This document shows, in pieces, positions 1-13,669 of a stretch of DNA of 64,000 nt. A program made the position numbers and the translations under genes. This DNA comes from Icerya purchasi (lineage: Eukaryota > Arthropoda > Insecta > Hemiptera > Monophlebidae): the NCBI GenBank assembly GCA_039619475.1, contig CM077116.1, forward strand, positions 383,246,760-383,310,759, in the 5' to 3' direction. The number at the start of each line of letters is the position of its first letter. Position 1 is the first letter of the stretch. The notes beneath the pieces are model-generated. The model did not search any database, was not told where the DNA came from, and worked only from the letters and a program-made list of their open reading frames with translations.

Positions 1-2479
1 GTGCTTCACTTTTGGAAAAACTCTGTATCTCTCTTCTTCGAGCTTCTAATCTTTTCTCCCGTATTTAACCTATTCCTTCTTATGCATCTCTTTTTAGCTC
101 TTAGGTATACCGTAGAATGCGACCGAAAATTTCTATTAAAATTTATAATATTTTGTATTGTAGCGCGATTATGTTTCGTTATTTGTACGTGTTTAACAAT
201 AAAACTAAGTATAGTGAGTATAAAATTTTTTAATTTTTTAAATTCTGAAACTCGGTTTTATTAGGTAAACTTTTATGACAGTATCTCCGTTCGGACATTT
301 CCGGATAACGTCATTAGGGTTTAAGGGTCCTTCTAGTATTTATCCTGAACACACGAAAATAGCCAGGAATCTTTTTCGTGAGTATAAGCGTTTTTTTTTG
401 TTTTTTTTTTTTTTTTAAATTATAAATTCCTTTTCCGAATGCATCCCCTTTGCAAGTATTTCCCTTTGTTGACGCTTTTAGGATTCCGTAAGTGTTTATT
501 TCCATTACATTTATCGTAATGATTCCCCGTTTTTCTTTATGCAATTGTAGTTTTAGATTTTGAAAAGTGCCGATTTAAATTTTCCCCACTTACAATCAGT
601 GAAGGTTTCGAAAGCCTTTTGATTTTGTGACGAAATACTCTTTTTATAAAATCGATATACCTACTTTTTCAAACGAAAATTTTTAATTTTATCGAAAAAA
701 CCTAAACGTATTACAGACAGCGTGCGTTAGAATAATGAAAAAGACATCCGCGAGGTTTAGAAGAGTGTTTCTTAATTCCTGAAAACTCCGCGTTAAACTG
801 TCGAACAGAATTACGGTTTGGTAATTGCGTATTTAAAAGAAAGGTAAAATTCTTGATAGAGTAACCGGTGACCTCCATGGTGCGTAATGAAATTAAATCT
901 TCTAACCCGCATATAATGCGTATATGCATTTTTTTATTATTATAATCGCGCCGAAGGTATTTCGTATAATTATTATTTGAAATCAGTGCGAACCGTATTT
1001 ACGCGATTATAATTATTAACGGCTGGGTTGGACAATTTTTTCAATGTTGGCAAGAAAAAACGTTTATAACATTGGTAAGGCAGTTCGTTAACCTCGACAC
1101 AGTTGTGTTCGCAGAAGGTCGAACGAGATTTCCAACGAACGAGTTCATATTTCTGGTACAGTGATTTAGTTTATTATCGTCATTCGGGAACCGCGGAATA
1201 GCGATGCAGATTATGCAAATATGGAAAAAATCCTTTCCCTGCCACATGACTCCATCTTCGAACTAGCATGCCTTTAAGCAGCTACCGTAACGGAGTTGGT
1301 TAGATGTGTTCCGATTCGCTAGAACTCAGTTCGAATGCTAGCACATCGTTCAAAATACTGTGCATGTATAGGTTATGTGCAATGTGCATAGCTGGCAAGA
1401 CAGAATAAAGCGAAAAGAAAAGAAAATCATCTTTCTTGTCATCAGCATCTCATGCGCTGAATCATCGATTTGTCGAAATGAAAATTCAAGAATTATTCGG
1501 TCAAATCTAGTGACGACCGTGCTAAATTTAAGAAAAAACTAATTTAAAATATTCTTCTCCGCTGGAACTGATAATTATATACGCCTTTCCTTCGTAATTG
1601 ATTATGACATTTCCATCAACTTTTTTCCGAGATTGAGAAAGAAAATTGTACGAGATAAAACGGTACGTAGGTAGAAAGTATTTATATAATTGGTTTTTTC
1701 ATTAACCTGTACAGAAACAAATACGGAAAATGTAAGATATTAAATAAGATAAAGGAAAAGTCCGGAGAGCTTATGAAATTGGTAAAGACGGGAGTACTCG
1801 TATTTTCATTATTTACAAGGAGTTCTGGGAAAGTTGTGTTTAAAAGGTGAAGTGAGATGGATTTTGATTTTATGAAAATTTAATTGAGAAGTAATTCGGA
1901 AGAATAATTTTGAGGAATATTCACCGGTTTCATTTTAGTGTAGTGTAATGAAAGACATTAATTTAATTTATTGGTTATGGAAAGGAGCAAATGAACGTTA
2001 AGAAATGCGGTATTGTGAACTTCCTCTCCCATTCCATGTTGTTATTATACTTCTTTTTTTTTTTAAAAAACGTTATTTATAATGAACTATTTTTTTCTAA
2101 AGAAGAAAAAAGAAAAAAAAGTTGACTGATTTTTCGGTTTCACCATTTTTCCACCTGATAGCCGTAATAATAACGAAATCTGGTAAAAAATTAAAAAGTT
2201 TACAACCAATATTTTTATGCATAATTTGCTTGTCGCGTATATAATTAAACTTTATAAGAGTGCACATTTCATCTACTCTATTTGTTAATTGTCCAATTAA
2301 AATTTTGTTCCTGTTTATTTTACTTGACGCTTCCCCGCGAATCAACATAAAGTTGTACTTTGGTAAACCCTTCTTCTTTTTTATTTTTATTTTTATATAT
2401 ATATATATATGGTCCATTGCCGAGATTATTACAGCACATGGATCAGTGTGCAAGTTTAGAAGTATTTTACTAGGTTAGC
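1..2479. other. no gene recognised
   Basis: AT-rich sequence with homopolymer runs. The short frames here lack recognisable motifs, splice-supported exons or codon-like composition. Confidence 0.6.
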
Positions 2480-2975
2480 TGCTCTCCGGATCTGTTTTGA
2501 TTCGTTTGACAATGCAACTGATTGTAAGTTGGAGATGCCTGCAGGCAGGTAATGTTCCAGAATGTGTTCAGCAGTTGGTTAAATGGGACAATTGCATAAT
2601 TGCATATGGAACAAGCAGAAGGAACATCTCTCCTTCCAGAAAATAGTTGTGGAGTCTAGTCAATGTTGCAAACTCTCTGCGGGACATGGATATCGGTAGC
2701 CACCAAGGCTCAGTACGTGACGGAAAAAATGCAATCTTTTTCTCAGCTACAGTCAGCTGTACACAGATGGCGCCAAAGCAAACCTCTACAAGGTGGAGGG
2801 AGTTGTTCATGCGGTTTGGCTCCACGACTTCCGTTCAGTGTTGGAGGGGGAGTTGTGTGGTATTTTCTTCTGCTTAAGGGAATATCTGCAGTCTTACCCC
2901 CAACGCCGAAATGCATTTCTAATCACAGATTCCTTGCAATCGATTATGACACTCCAGACACTAAAAACTTCACAC
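2480..2975 (+). pseudogene. non-LTR retrotransposon relic with RNase H domain
   Basis: A frame from 2760 reads YTDGAK, then a stretch ending ELCGIFFCLREYL and ITDSLQSIMTLQ. These match the first three blocks of the RNase H domain that follows reverse transcriptase in RNase H-bearing LINEs: the catalytic Asp of YTDG, the Glu of ELxxI, and the Asp of TDS. Upstream sequence from about 2480 is GC-richer and probably the preceding linker, but needs frame changes. No RT, endonuclease or tail is recognisable, so this is a fragment. The sequence is too unlike the 16.9 and 33.5 kb RNase H domains to be the same family. Confidence 0.6.
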
Positions 2976-3131
2976 ACACACACACTGTCCCGAGAAATGA
3001 AGCACATCATTAACGTAAACTAAAAAAAATATGTATCAACCAAAAAAACTAAGTTATTAATATACAATGCATTATGCCAATCACATTTAAATTATTCAAC
3101 AATAGCTTGAGGGAAAGAAAATAAAACTAAT

Positions 3132-3540
3132 ATGAAACATACTAACTACGTTCAAAAAAAATGTTTGACTACCTTAATGAGAAATAATACGGAACGTAAA
3201 TATGCTGATAGGAACCTGTTAATGAAATATAATATTCTGAATCCCAAATCATATCTACACTATTTGGTTGTAATAGAATGGTTAAACAAGGAAATTGAAA
3301 TAGAAAAAAGAAATCCACCAACTTACAATATCAGGGAATTACGTCATTATAAAACCCGTAAACTCAGTAACTTAAACAAGCACGAGGAAAATATTAAAAT
3401 AAATATACTATATGTAAACTACTAAACACATTACTAGAAGATATTAAACAGCTATAGCCAAATGAAGAGTCATCCAAAGTAGAAATAAAAAAATGGGTTA
3501 TGAATAAAAATATTAAAAGTTAATAAAACAATCATGTTCT
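3132..3540 (+). pseudogene. decayed coding segment, unidentified
   Basis: A 97-codon frame (3132-3425) contains HYLVVIEWLNKEIEIEKRNP and TYNIRELRHYKT. In another frame the same style of charged, amphipathic protein continues (LLNTLLEDIKQL, a stop, PNEESSKVEIKKWVMNKNIK) up to about 3525. Coding-like sequence switching frame and crossing one stop suggests a broken gene or an element's C-terminal region. I do not recognise the family. It lies on the same strand about 160 bp after the RNase H relic, so a common origin is possible but unproven. Confidence 0.35.
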
Positions 3541-3544
3541 TACT

Positions 3545-6500
3545 ATCGAGTATATATGATAATTAGTATATGTGTCAGATATGTGCGAAGATATGTGGAT
3601 ATATGAGGTTATGAAAGGGGATATCGCCGACAAGGTGTAGAGCTTGACAGAGTCCTTAAACGTAATGCAAATTGCAACCAAAAAAGACCCTTCTTTAATA
3701 ATAATTATTAATTATCAACATTGTCTGCAATTTTTCCTTACGCTTTTCAGACTTTTTCTTAATGATATTTTACTTGCTCCAGATTAATTTTAATTTCAGC
3801 GGTTTTTTTTTTTTAGTCATTTCCAGGTAATATCAGATATCCGAACGTGCAAGTAATTAAAAATATTTTATGTATTTTTATATCTCAATCACTCTCGGAC
3901 TTCACCATAGAAAGAACCCCTCCTATATGAGATAGTGTTCCATAATTCTCAAAGAAGAGACGACTTTAATTGACCGTATCATTTTTTAATTTACAGTTTG
4001 CGAAATAATTTCTAATCGTTGTCTTCGGATTTTGGTTTACGGCATGTAACTCACGCATTTCAATAGCTTCTACAAAACACTTTCGTTACACCTAATCGAC
4101 GCAAAAAACGGTTACATGATTTTTCATATTACCCCTGGCATAAAAATGATCGAATCGTATAATTTTTACCTTACATCGAACACAGTATGAATAATAAACG
4201 AATCAAAAATATAAAATTTCGGAAAACGCGGTGAGAGGGAAAATGATATACGAGGACCAGTTGTCGGTTAGGGGTGAATACGCTATCATCACAGTGAAAG
4301 GCCGTCATCATTAGTGAAAATAATTGTGATTGGTCTAAAACGAAGGAAGAAATGATCGAAAAGACGGGAGAGTCGGTGGCTGTTTTACCTTTCTCCAGAA
4401 TTATAGTTTTTTTAGTACTCTAGATCGTGGCAGAAATCGCAGTAAAAAATAAGTCGTCAGTTACGTTACGGTTATCGATTTTGTGAGTTGATTCGGTCAA
4501 GAAGCAGATATATATATATATGTATTAAAGGAAAGATTTTCATCGATAAATTGCAATTTCATAGCTGCTGTTGGGATCAATTCTTCTCTTACTTGTTGTT
4601 AGTATTTTTTAAACTCTGCGTACGTTAATTTGTAGATTGCTACTAGTGGTACTCTTAAGTTCCTCGCTGAGGCATCCTAATCTACGTAAAATAAATTGAT
4701 TAGCCACTAACACAGAATCGAAAATTGCCTTAATCTTACGTACTCTATTGCTTTGAAAATAGCAACGATATATTTACATATTCCTGATGGATAATAATTT
4801 CCTATTTTGAATTATAACCATGCTGCTGGTGGACTATGAACAGGATTACTACATATTATTGCCGCTACTATTATTGTTATTACTAGTACTACCGCGGTTA
4901 TGATTTGTGTATTACTACTTTCGCCTGCGTCAGACATCGCGATTTGTATTGGTACTTTTAATTGTATAGAGTATCGATAGTACCAGTTCCTCCAAACCGA
5001 GTTGACTGCGTTCATCATGATAAATCTCCGACAGGATGTTATTAATTAACAATTAGAGGACATCCATTAATAACGTGAGCTCCAAATAGGAGACGATGGG
5101 GTCCAGAAAAATCTTAATATTTAAACTGAGGGAGGGATAATTGAAAACCTCACGTCAACTTTTCAAGACCATATATCATTATACGGATAATAAAAAAAGA
5201 ATATTAAATTTTTCTTTTGCTTTCATTGTAGGGTCCCATTTCGCCCGCTGAAAAAATCTCACGTCTACTAAAAAATTGTATTCTGGGGATTAAAAAAAAA
5301 AAAAGGAAAAAAAAACATTTAGTGTTTTTAAAAGAACAAAAAAAAAAACTCGTATAGTGCAGGTGATGTTTCTGTTTTTAGTTTTACTAAATTTAAATAA
5401 ATTCGTTATAGTACACCTGATTGTTGTATTATTTTTTGTCTTTATGAAAAGAAATTTAGTTCTTTAATAACTGTAGCGTAAATCTCACGTGGGGAGGAGG
5501 GGAAGTCCCGTCAAATCTCACTAAATCTGGAGGGGCCCAGTTTAAAAGAAAAACAACTCGTGTAATTAATGGATGCTCCTCTATAAGAACGCGAATACGA
5601 ATAACTTTGCTTAGATATAATTACAGACAGTTAAACCTAAGAAATGCCGTCAGAGCCCCGACTGATATTATTTCACGTTAATTACTCATTTTTCTTACCG
5701 TGGAAAATTCATTTACTTCTTTTAAGTTCAGATTTTACGAACGAAGCGAATTCATCTTTGAGGTCTTACTGAAACTAAATTCGACCTGTATACGTTAGTA
5801 AGAACCATGATATCTGTAAGATTTACAATTATTCACACAATCTGCAATAATCATCCGCTGTTAGGAAATTACCGTTTATTACTTAGTCTAAATTACGGCG
5901 ATTAGTTGCCGAGCCGTCAAAGTAACTAAAATCTGTTTAGCAGAGCGATTGCTCGAACACACATACTGTTTACTTCCCTTGAGGACAAATTGACCGATTT
6001 TTTGCAGTGCGTCGGTTAAATAGAAGCCAATCCAGTGATAATGTGAACGACCGCTTATAAATCTTCGACGCTTACATGAAGGTCGTTTGACTCTGGTTTG
6101 ACGACACGACGACATACCTCTTCAGTGCTTGAATTGAGATAGTCGCATACAGATCAACGTGCGGGGGCAGTTGGCAATTCTCGATGCACCGGAGGCCGGT
6201 CAAGTAAATTAATAGTTACCGCTGGCTGATCTGGAGGAGCCACGCGTTGCGTTCAGAGGGCCAGGTGTGAGAGGATTTCAATTTCTCCGCACGCATGGCG
6301 TACCGGTTCGCGGTGGCCACACATTATTTTATTACTACGGAAGAAAGTAAAATTAAACGGAATGGCCGATTAGAAAGTCGTTTAATTCAACTTTCTTTCT
6401 CGTTTAACGTTGCGTGCTAAATAATTTATGGGTTTTACGCTTTCCCGAATTAATCGCGTTTTCGATGAAATACCGAGATGCAAATTCCCACGTGAAATGC

Positions 6501-6660
6501 GAACGATTCTACTATTCGACGAGAGATAAAAAAAAAAAAAAGCGCAAACGACTGAACGAAATACTTGATAATTTTGAGAAAAAGTCGGTTAAAATTTAAT
6601 AAAACGGCTAGCGTTCACAGTCGTTACGAGGTTTAGGCTATTTTGGGGAAGCAAAAAGGT
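3545..6660. other. no gene recognised
   Basis: Mostly AT-rich. A GC-richer block at about 5890-6330 has a 75-codon minus-strand frame (5888-6115) with Arg/Lys/Ser-rich sequence but no motif I know. It could be a 5' exon, a CpG-bearing regulatory stretch or an old repeat. Confidence 0.5.
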
Positions 6661-6678
6661 ACATAAAAAAACACACAC

Positions 6679-6681
<3 letters not shown>

Positions 6682-6717
<36 letters not shown>
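6682..6717. repeat. (TA)n microsatellite
   Basis: An uninterrupted TA dinucleotide array of about 36 bases, preceded by a short CA-rich stretch. It is followed directly by GC-richer sequence with the near-palindrome GGCCATTTTGGCC, which may be the edge of a transposable element. Confidence 0.9.
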
Positions 6718-6721
<4 letters not shown>

Positions 6722-6868
6722 CGGCCATTTTGGCCTCGCAAGGGGCTGTGCCCCTTGACCCCTCTTGCTTACATTTCTGTCTCTTTCTCTTCTATACTTT
6801 GTACAAAATGATCAAAATTTACAACGTAATTCTTATTGGCATCAACACACACACAAAAAAAAAAATGG

Positions 6869-7070
6869 CATAATCACAAAAATCCTATCCTAACATTTAA
6901 CTTTCATTACATAAAATTGTGATACTTTTTTTAATAACATAATCACAAAAATCCTATAAAATATAACAAACGTTACGTAAAATTGGGACATTTTTCGTTA
7001 CATAAAGCTAGGACATTTTTCGTTACATAAAGCTGGGACATTTTTCGTTACATAAAGCTGGGACATTTTT
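6869..7070. repeat. 25-bp tandem repeat plus diverged flanking units
   Basis: Four head-to-tail units of 25 bp at 6971-7070 share the core CGTTACATAAAGCTGGGACA plus a T run. The first is the most diverged and the third and fourth are identical. Upstream, the 20-mer CATAATCACAAAAATCCTAT occurs twice about 70 bp apart, each time before an ACATAAAATTG-like stretch, so the array seems to grow from an older, longer unit. It is likely part of a repetitive element that continues into the GC-richer stretch to about 7140. Confidence 0.8.
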
Positions 7071-7439
7071 TCTAATGGGGGTAGCCTAAGAATTACGTTG
7101 TAATTAATATAGCGGTACAGCAACGGTCCTCCGGAAATATCAGTCGGCTATAATCCTTTTTTCTCTTTATTTTTTTTTTTTTTTTAATTCTCCTAAATGT
7201 GTGTGAACGGGAAAGAAAGTAAACGTGAAAAATGAATTCAGTTTAATCTTTGCTTACGTATTCCTTTCAAAGGCAAACCATTTGGCTAAAATTGTATGAT
7301 AAGAGATGAAGTGAACATTATTTATTAAGAAAATTCTTAAAAGGGTTATTTAAAAAAAGATACCATCCGGCGAACTTAAATAGAAAAATAAGTACGCGTA
7401 TAAAAATTTGCAGCAAAATGCATTGAATAGAGCACCATT

Positions 7440-8335
7440 TATAAAAGAAATTTTCTCACAGGATGTAACCCCTCGGCGATAAAGCAGATTAACCTTTTAA
7501 AAGAAGTAGCAGAAAAAAATGGTTTACAGATTTCCTTCGAGAAAACAGAATATATGACAAACATTAGAACCTCACCCCGATCGATATTATTGTACAAATT
7601 ATGGAAAAATCAAAAAAGTTAAAAATTTCAGATACCCTAAGTATGGTTATTTAGCAAAACAGATTGGATGGGGAAGCACTGAAAATAAGGGCAAGAAAAA
7701 TGGAAACGGCTTTCCAGTTAACACGAAATATATACAACAAAAAATCAATGTCGATAAATACGACAAGATAAGACATTACAACACAGTGTCATTAAACCCG
7801 AGTGCTTATATGCAGCTGAGTACTTAGAGCTAAATAATATAGGAAAAATTGAAATATTGGAAAAAAAGGAAAGGAAGATCATAAGAAAAATTCTTGGCCC
7901 TCGAAGAATAGGAGAAATATTCAGAAACAGGTCAAATGAGGAAATATATAAGAAAGTAGAAAAATTATCCGACGTGATGAGGAAAAGAAGGTTGGCATTT
8001 TATGTGCATATCCAGAGAATGGATGATTCCCGGTTAACTAAAAGAATCTTTCAACATTTTCATAGACTGAAGTCCAGGCCGAAAAATGATCTTAATGAAG
8101 CGCAAATAGAGATATCAACTATTGAAAACAGAACAGAATTTAGGAAAAAAATAAAAGAGAACTCGATGGCTTTAATAAAATCAAAAGGAAGAGAACAGGG
8201 CAGAAATGGACAGGTGATCGGAAGAAAAAGCACAGTGAAATAATGAAGAAATACTGGGAAGAACGAAAAAGGAGAAAAGTTTGCTGTTTTCACGCGGTCC
8301 ATAGATGGCTAAATTCGAAGAGAAGAAGAATTATA
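7440..8335 (+). pseudogene. RTE-clade LINE, 3' part (RT palm end and C-terminal domain)
   Basis: The frames read LKEVAEKNGLQISFEKTEYM (7497-7556), matching the RTE motif after the catalytic palm (GLKIN.EKT), then a frame-shifted FRYPKYGYLAKQI equivalent to FKYLG, and finally a 128-codon open stretch (7857-8243) with EKKERKIIRKILGPRR and RRLAFYVHIQRMDD, the RTE C-terminal signature. The tail after 8290 (CGCGGTCCATAGATGGCTAA followed by GAAGAGAAGAAGAA) resembles RTE 3' ends. Several frameshifts and stops, no polymerase active site and no endonuclease make this a 5'-truncated dead copy. Confidence 0.8.
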
Positions 8336-8339
8336 ATGA

Positions 8340-11300
8340 AGTCAAATGTGATTTTTATACAAATTCGATTAGTTGCAATTTATCAGCAACGCGGTGCAAA
8401 GGAAATGAAGCCAGATCGTGACTGCGTACTACAATTCGGTTGAGTGATCAAATTGTAAAGAACGAAACTCTTGTAAAAAAAGGGAAGCAAAAAATCAATC
8501 GGTTGTCAGTAACATTTTATCCGATACACTTGAGAAAATGGCAAACAGACGTCTCCTTTTCTTGCTCGAGCAAAATCATTTTCTTTCCTGTGTACACGCT
8601 GGAGGGTGCAAAATGCGATCTACAAACGAGAGCAAGCCTATAGCGACAAATTTTAGCAGCATTGCAAGACGTGTTGGTGATATTTTTTGCAATGGAAAGG
8701 TACGGATTAATGACAAAATTGCTGTTTGCCGGATTAACTGGCGGCAACATTATCAGTTGCGTAAAGGAGTTTCTGACAAACTGAAATTTCCAGGTTAAGC
8801 CGGATCAGCTAGTTCGGTATAAAGCCGCTAGAAAATGGCGTATCGCAAGCCTCTTGAGCGGAATTTATATTTTTTATAAACGACATAGCTAACTGACGCC
8901 TCCAGTTAAAACTCGGCTTTACATCGATAATTTAAATATTTCCTTATCCTCCGGTTTTCCGTTTAGTGCGTGTAACATACTCCGAAAAGAAAAAAAAACA
9001 AACAATTAACGAGATACAACGGCGCAGTGTTTTCTGCGTCAAAAACAGTCTACGTCGAATTCGATAGAAGTCGTTTTTCGCCGAGTATTTCCCCCGCTCT
9101 TAATAATGGTCCTCTCCCGTTCTAGTGTCAATTTCCCAGGATTATCTTTCGATTACAAACTACCCTGGCGACCACTTATGTCTTTAAATCCTTTTCAGTC
9201 CTCGAATATTTACCAAATTCGAGGAATAACATCCACATCTCAATCTCCTGATGACCGTTTATAAGTCAATTACTATTTTATCTAAGGGCGTTTAGTCTAT
9301 TATACCGGCAAGTCACTATTAAAACTTCGATTCCGTCCACCATTCTGCCTTCCGTATAATCCTAGAAGCTCACAGAACGATACCATTCTTCAGTAGGGTG
9401 CAGTTTGTTAGGATGTTGTTCTTTATCGTATTGCTTAACAAGCAGTGTGAAATTTCCTTCTTTCCTCTTCACTTCTAGCGACCGATCTTCCATTCTCTTT
9501 ATGTTTCCCGATTGGTCGGAGTGGTGAATCGAATGACAGCAATATAAGATTCCCTGACTTTTTCGCATCCAGCGTGTATGGGTAGTTCCGCCGCGGAGCA
9601 AACGAGTCAATGCTGACGTAACATTAGAAAGCATCTTGAAACAAATCCCGGGTAGCATCAATCGATTAAAATTGTGTAGTTCAGTTATAGAGATCGTCTA
9701 ATCATTTTTACAAATCCCAGCACGATTACGTGCACAACAACATGTGCGTTTGTGATATTCAACATGGCTTATTCGTATTTCGGTCTAATGATGGATGCAG
9801 AAATTTGTTGCCATCGTATACGGCATCCGATATGTTTTATATTCCTAGGTGGGTGCAGAAAGGGTATTAATGGTCGCAGACTCGCTGGCTGTCCTACATA
9901 CTCTTGTTAATTTTCCCGAACGATAAATCCGACTTCCAACCAAATATCAGAAGTCTGCTTGACATTCAGGGGAGCAATCGTCGAGTAATATTTACCCCGG
10001 GCACGCTGCAGTTCCCAGGAACAAGTGGACTGACCAGGCTGTCCGGCCAACCATTTATATATACCCCGGTAACGATACTTATCGTCTCCATCGTCACTAA
10101 CTGAGGTTTTATGGGATGATTGCGAGCAGGAGTGGAACGACCAATGGGGTTCCCTGTGCTTGTCACAAATCAAAACAACAACCGCGCCTTGGTGACCACT
10201 AGATAGTGTCGCGCGAAAAGAGTTCATATAGATTAGTCGTCTGTGAATTAACACACACACTCATCTCTTTACCAGATCTCGACCAATGCTACTTTATCCG
10301 TGTTCTCTTACTTGTTCAACACATAATTAAAGCCCGTGTTCAGCTTGGTCGGTTACCCCGTGAAACCAAAAAAAAAAAATACCTGCAGTATTCTCAAATT
10401 CACAGTCTGCAGTTGAAGTCTTTATAGGTTTTGTTAGGGCCAGCAGCATAGATACGTTTAAGGGCCCCCGAAAATCAGACCCCTCGCCTAGTAGTAGCCA
10501 TTGAAGTTGAACTTGGTATAAGGTGGTACGAAAGAATTTATACAGAAAACAAAAACAAAAAATCAAACGCACTCTGACTAAATTTCAGTACGTTTAATCG
10601 CGAAAAATCGCATAATATATGCATAAAATATGCAAAAGCGAACATACTTCCCACTTCATACAGATCAGCTAGTAATGGAGATTATTGAGTCGCAATTTTA
10701 AATATTTTTCAGCAACTTAGATTAAAAAAAAAACAAAAAAAAAAACGAGTTGACCTTCAAACGTAACGAATGTGTAAACTATTCGAATACAATAAAAAAA
10801 TCGACTGAAGCGTTTGTGTTGGTAATTTAAACAGAATGTAGAATTAAATTCTTTTTTATGAAAGTAGTATGCAATCTGTGTATCGGTAGCGTATCTAAAC
10901 CGAACGGGATTTTCGATTTTTAAAAAATATTTGCGGCACCACTTAAAAAAGAGTAATTGTTGTTAATCTAAATAAAATTCCGCTATAAAATAATTCTATA
11001 TACCGATTGTATTGCAATATCATCTTAAATCATTAGGAGTAAAGGCCAGAATTGGTTGATCTACTACGATGGAAATTTACGATAGAGTAGTTAATTATAT
11101 TCATCACTTCTGCTGATTTTTCCTGTTTTCTGATCGTAAAGAAAAAAAGAATCAAAAAAACGAGTCGCGGTGTTTTTATTTTAGGAGTTTTCGGTTGATT
11201 TACCACACGTTTTCGAATAAAACGATCATTTAAAAATTGAAGATTATTACGAAACCGGTCGAATGAATGGCTAGTTACGTAATAAATTATATCCTAAAAT

Positions 11301-12355
11301 TTAAAAAATTTTTACATCCCATCGTGGTCGCCAATTATTACGTAACCGGTCAAATAAATGACGAGTTATGTAATAAATACTATGCTAAATAAATAAATCC
11401 CCATTAAATAACTCCAAAATTGCACTCCAAGGAAAATTCTCGGAATAATCACAACTTCCTATTTATCTTTCAGATTATTTTGAAATTAAAAATTATTACT
11501 ATTATTATTAATTATATAAAACTACAAGATTTGAAAAAATTTTGGTAACTGCTCAGAAAAACGAATTTCACAATTTATGCACCAATTACAATTAATAATT
11601 CAATTTATCGTACACACCAATACATAAAAAAAAAATAATAATATATTTATTTTCTAGCCTGTTTTATTTGCTATTTAAATTCTGTATCCCTTGCTGATTA
11701 TTTCTGGATATACCAACTGGTATTATTGAATAACTTCTGATGTGTTATATTGCGGATGTCTTCGCTGAAGCTTAATCGTTAATTGTCGAAATAGTAATCT
11801 TAAATGACATAATCTGAATTATTTACTACCGACGTGAACCACTGATGAACATAATTTCCTTCCTTTTTATTTAACATCGCAATTAAAGTTATAAATCCAA
11901 TTCTTCCAATATAACACAATTCTTGTAAAAAACAATATCAGACTTATAACGGATTACTCCGCCAGAGTAATAAAATAAAATATGAGCGAGTAAATGAATG
12001 ATCGAATTAATAGAATGAATGCTTTTTTCAAAAAAAAACAACTTATTCTACGTACTACTACGGACTAGCCAGAAATTATCGAAAATAATTAGCCAGAAAA
12101 ATATTAAAATTATCTGTATATTTCGCGTACACGAATTTTTATTTTATTATTATTATTACTACTAACTATATATTACCGTTGACAATAACTGCCGTACCAG
12201 ACCCGCTCTTGTCTCATACTCTGAGAATTTTCCTGAGCTTCTAAGATATACTTATTACTTTATCAACACTTATTATAATTTTCTGTTAGGCCCGGTTATG
12301 GCAAAAATTCCATAAGGAAATATTACGATTTATTTAGGTCTATTTAAGACTCGGG
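8340..12355. other. no gene recognised; GC-richer repeat-like block at 9.85-10.26 kb
   Basis: 9850-10260 is GC-richer and open in both directions (up to 117 codons, minus). It holds TTTATATATACC near its middle and reads more like an LTR or other repeat than an exon, but I found no paired copy in the window. The rest is AT-rich and featureless. Confidence 0.4.
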
Positions 12356-12359
12356 AAGT

Positions 12360-12650
12360 AGAGTGGTAGCCTAGTGGTTAAGATGCTTGGCTACCAAATC
12401 AGAGGTGTCATAGGTTATCGAGATTTGTTTCGTTCCGTATCCAAGTCGTTCTCAAGTTTACCCAGCCTGAAATAATTGGATACCAGAGAAATCTGGGAAA
12501 GCAAAAGCGGATCCCAAGTAGAAAGAAGCTGGCTCCAGTAATCTCATCAGATCCATTAGGTCCTTAGGTACCATTATGAAAAGCTTAATTCCACAATCCC
12601 CGACGCTCTATCAAGGGTATGGGACTTACTTTACTTTAAGACTCAGATTC
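12360..12650 (+). mobile_element. tRNA-derived SINE, copy 1
   Basis: The 5' end looks like a tRNA-type pol III promoter: A box TAGCCTAGTGG at 12367-12377 and a degraded B box around 12413-12424. A body of about 200 bp follows (TACCCAGCCTGAAATAATTG through CAATCCCCGACGCTCTATCA) and then a CTTTA-rich tail. The whole body recurs at 21.45-22.14 kb, so this is a dispersed family and not a tRNA gene. Confidence 0.75.
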
Positions 12651-13669
12651 ACCCTTGCTAATTCTTCTTTTACTTTCTTATCCAGCTCGAAATAGGATTG
12701 GTCGTTCCTAGAGAAATATATCAAATTTGTTTTTACTCAGATAATTCTGTCATATTACTGTTACTATTGATATTTTTTATATATATATATGTTACACTTC
12801 TTTCCTTTTTTTCACAATCAAATATTTAGGTTTATTTTTACTAATATTTTTTTCTTTTTTCTTTTTCGATAATTTAGGTTCCATTCAGACTTTTAAATTT
12901 ATCTTTGTTGATATTTTTTCCCAGTTTTCTAGTGTTGAAGGATATTATTCCCCCCGAAAAGACGTTTCTGGCATATTTGATTTAATGTTTAATCGTAAGA
13001 TATTCGTTATTACGTTTGTGTAATTTTATTTTATATTTAACAGAATGTACGAATGAACTTTTTTATTTTTAGAAATATCATTAGCACTTGCAAGTCAATT
13101 ATTAGTTTAAAAATTCCCTGTTTTGATAGTTGCATTTCTTTTCGAAATTCGTATAACTTCCAACAAGGAACTGTGGTCAACCTGCTTTAAAACTTTTCCC
13201 CTATACTCCCTCCATTTTTTTTCATTTTATCTTCTTTTTTCTTTTTTGCTCTTATTGGTCGATGTCGGGTTTCGTGCAGAACGCTGTCGTACAACATACA
13301 CAATCGCTTCGCGCTGCGATATTTTTTCATCAATGTACTTCGACAATGTTTAATTTCGGTAACTTCTTTCGAAAACATAATGAGAGCGGAACTGCTCTAG
13401 TCTAGAACCACATTGCGGGTGATGGAATTGAAAAAAATTAAACCCGAAGCTATTTAAAAAATTTGACTTTTGAAATACTTTTCTACTATAAATACGTCTT
13501 TAATTTTTTGCATAATATCATTCTTTTTTTTTGAAATTTCATCTTTAATCATATTTAATTTTACTCAACTCTTTCTCCCAAACATTTTGAATAATGTCGC
13601 TATCGTTATCATCATTATTCGAGCTTAAAAAAAACAAAAAAAAAACAAACTTTGAAAGCTCCTTCTTTT

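Noticed and set aside
1285..1350. tRNA-like A and B boxes (GGAGTTGGTTAGATG and AGTTCGAATGC)
   Set aside because: The spacing is plausible for a SINE head, but no SINE body, tail or second copy could be matched and it does not fold as a tRNA.
2097..2453. 118-codon minus-strand frame
   Set aside because: It runs through A/T homopolymers and a TA array, giving Lys/Ile/Phe-rich sequence without motifs.
12361..12435. A functional tRNA gene
   Set aside because: Only the A box is good. The same sequence heads a dispersed SINE body that recurs at 21.45 kb.
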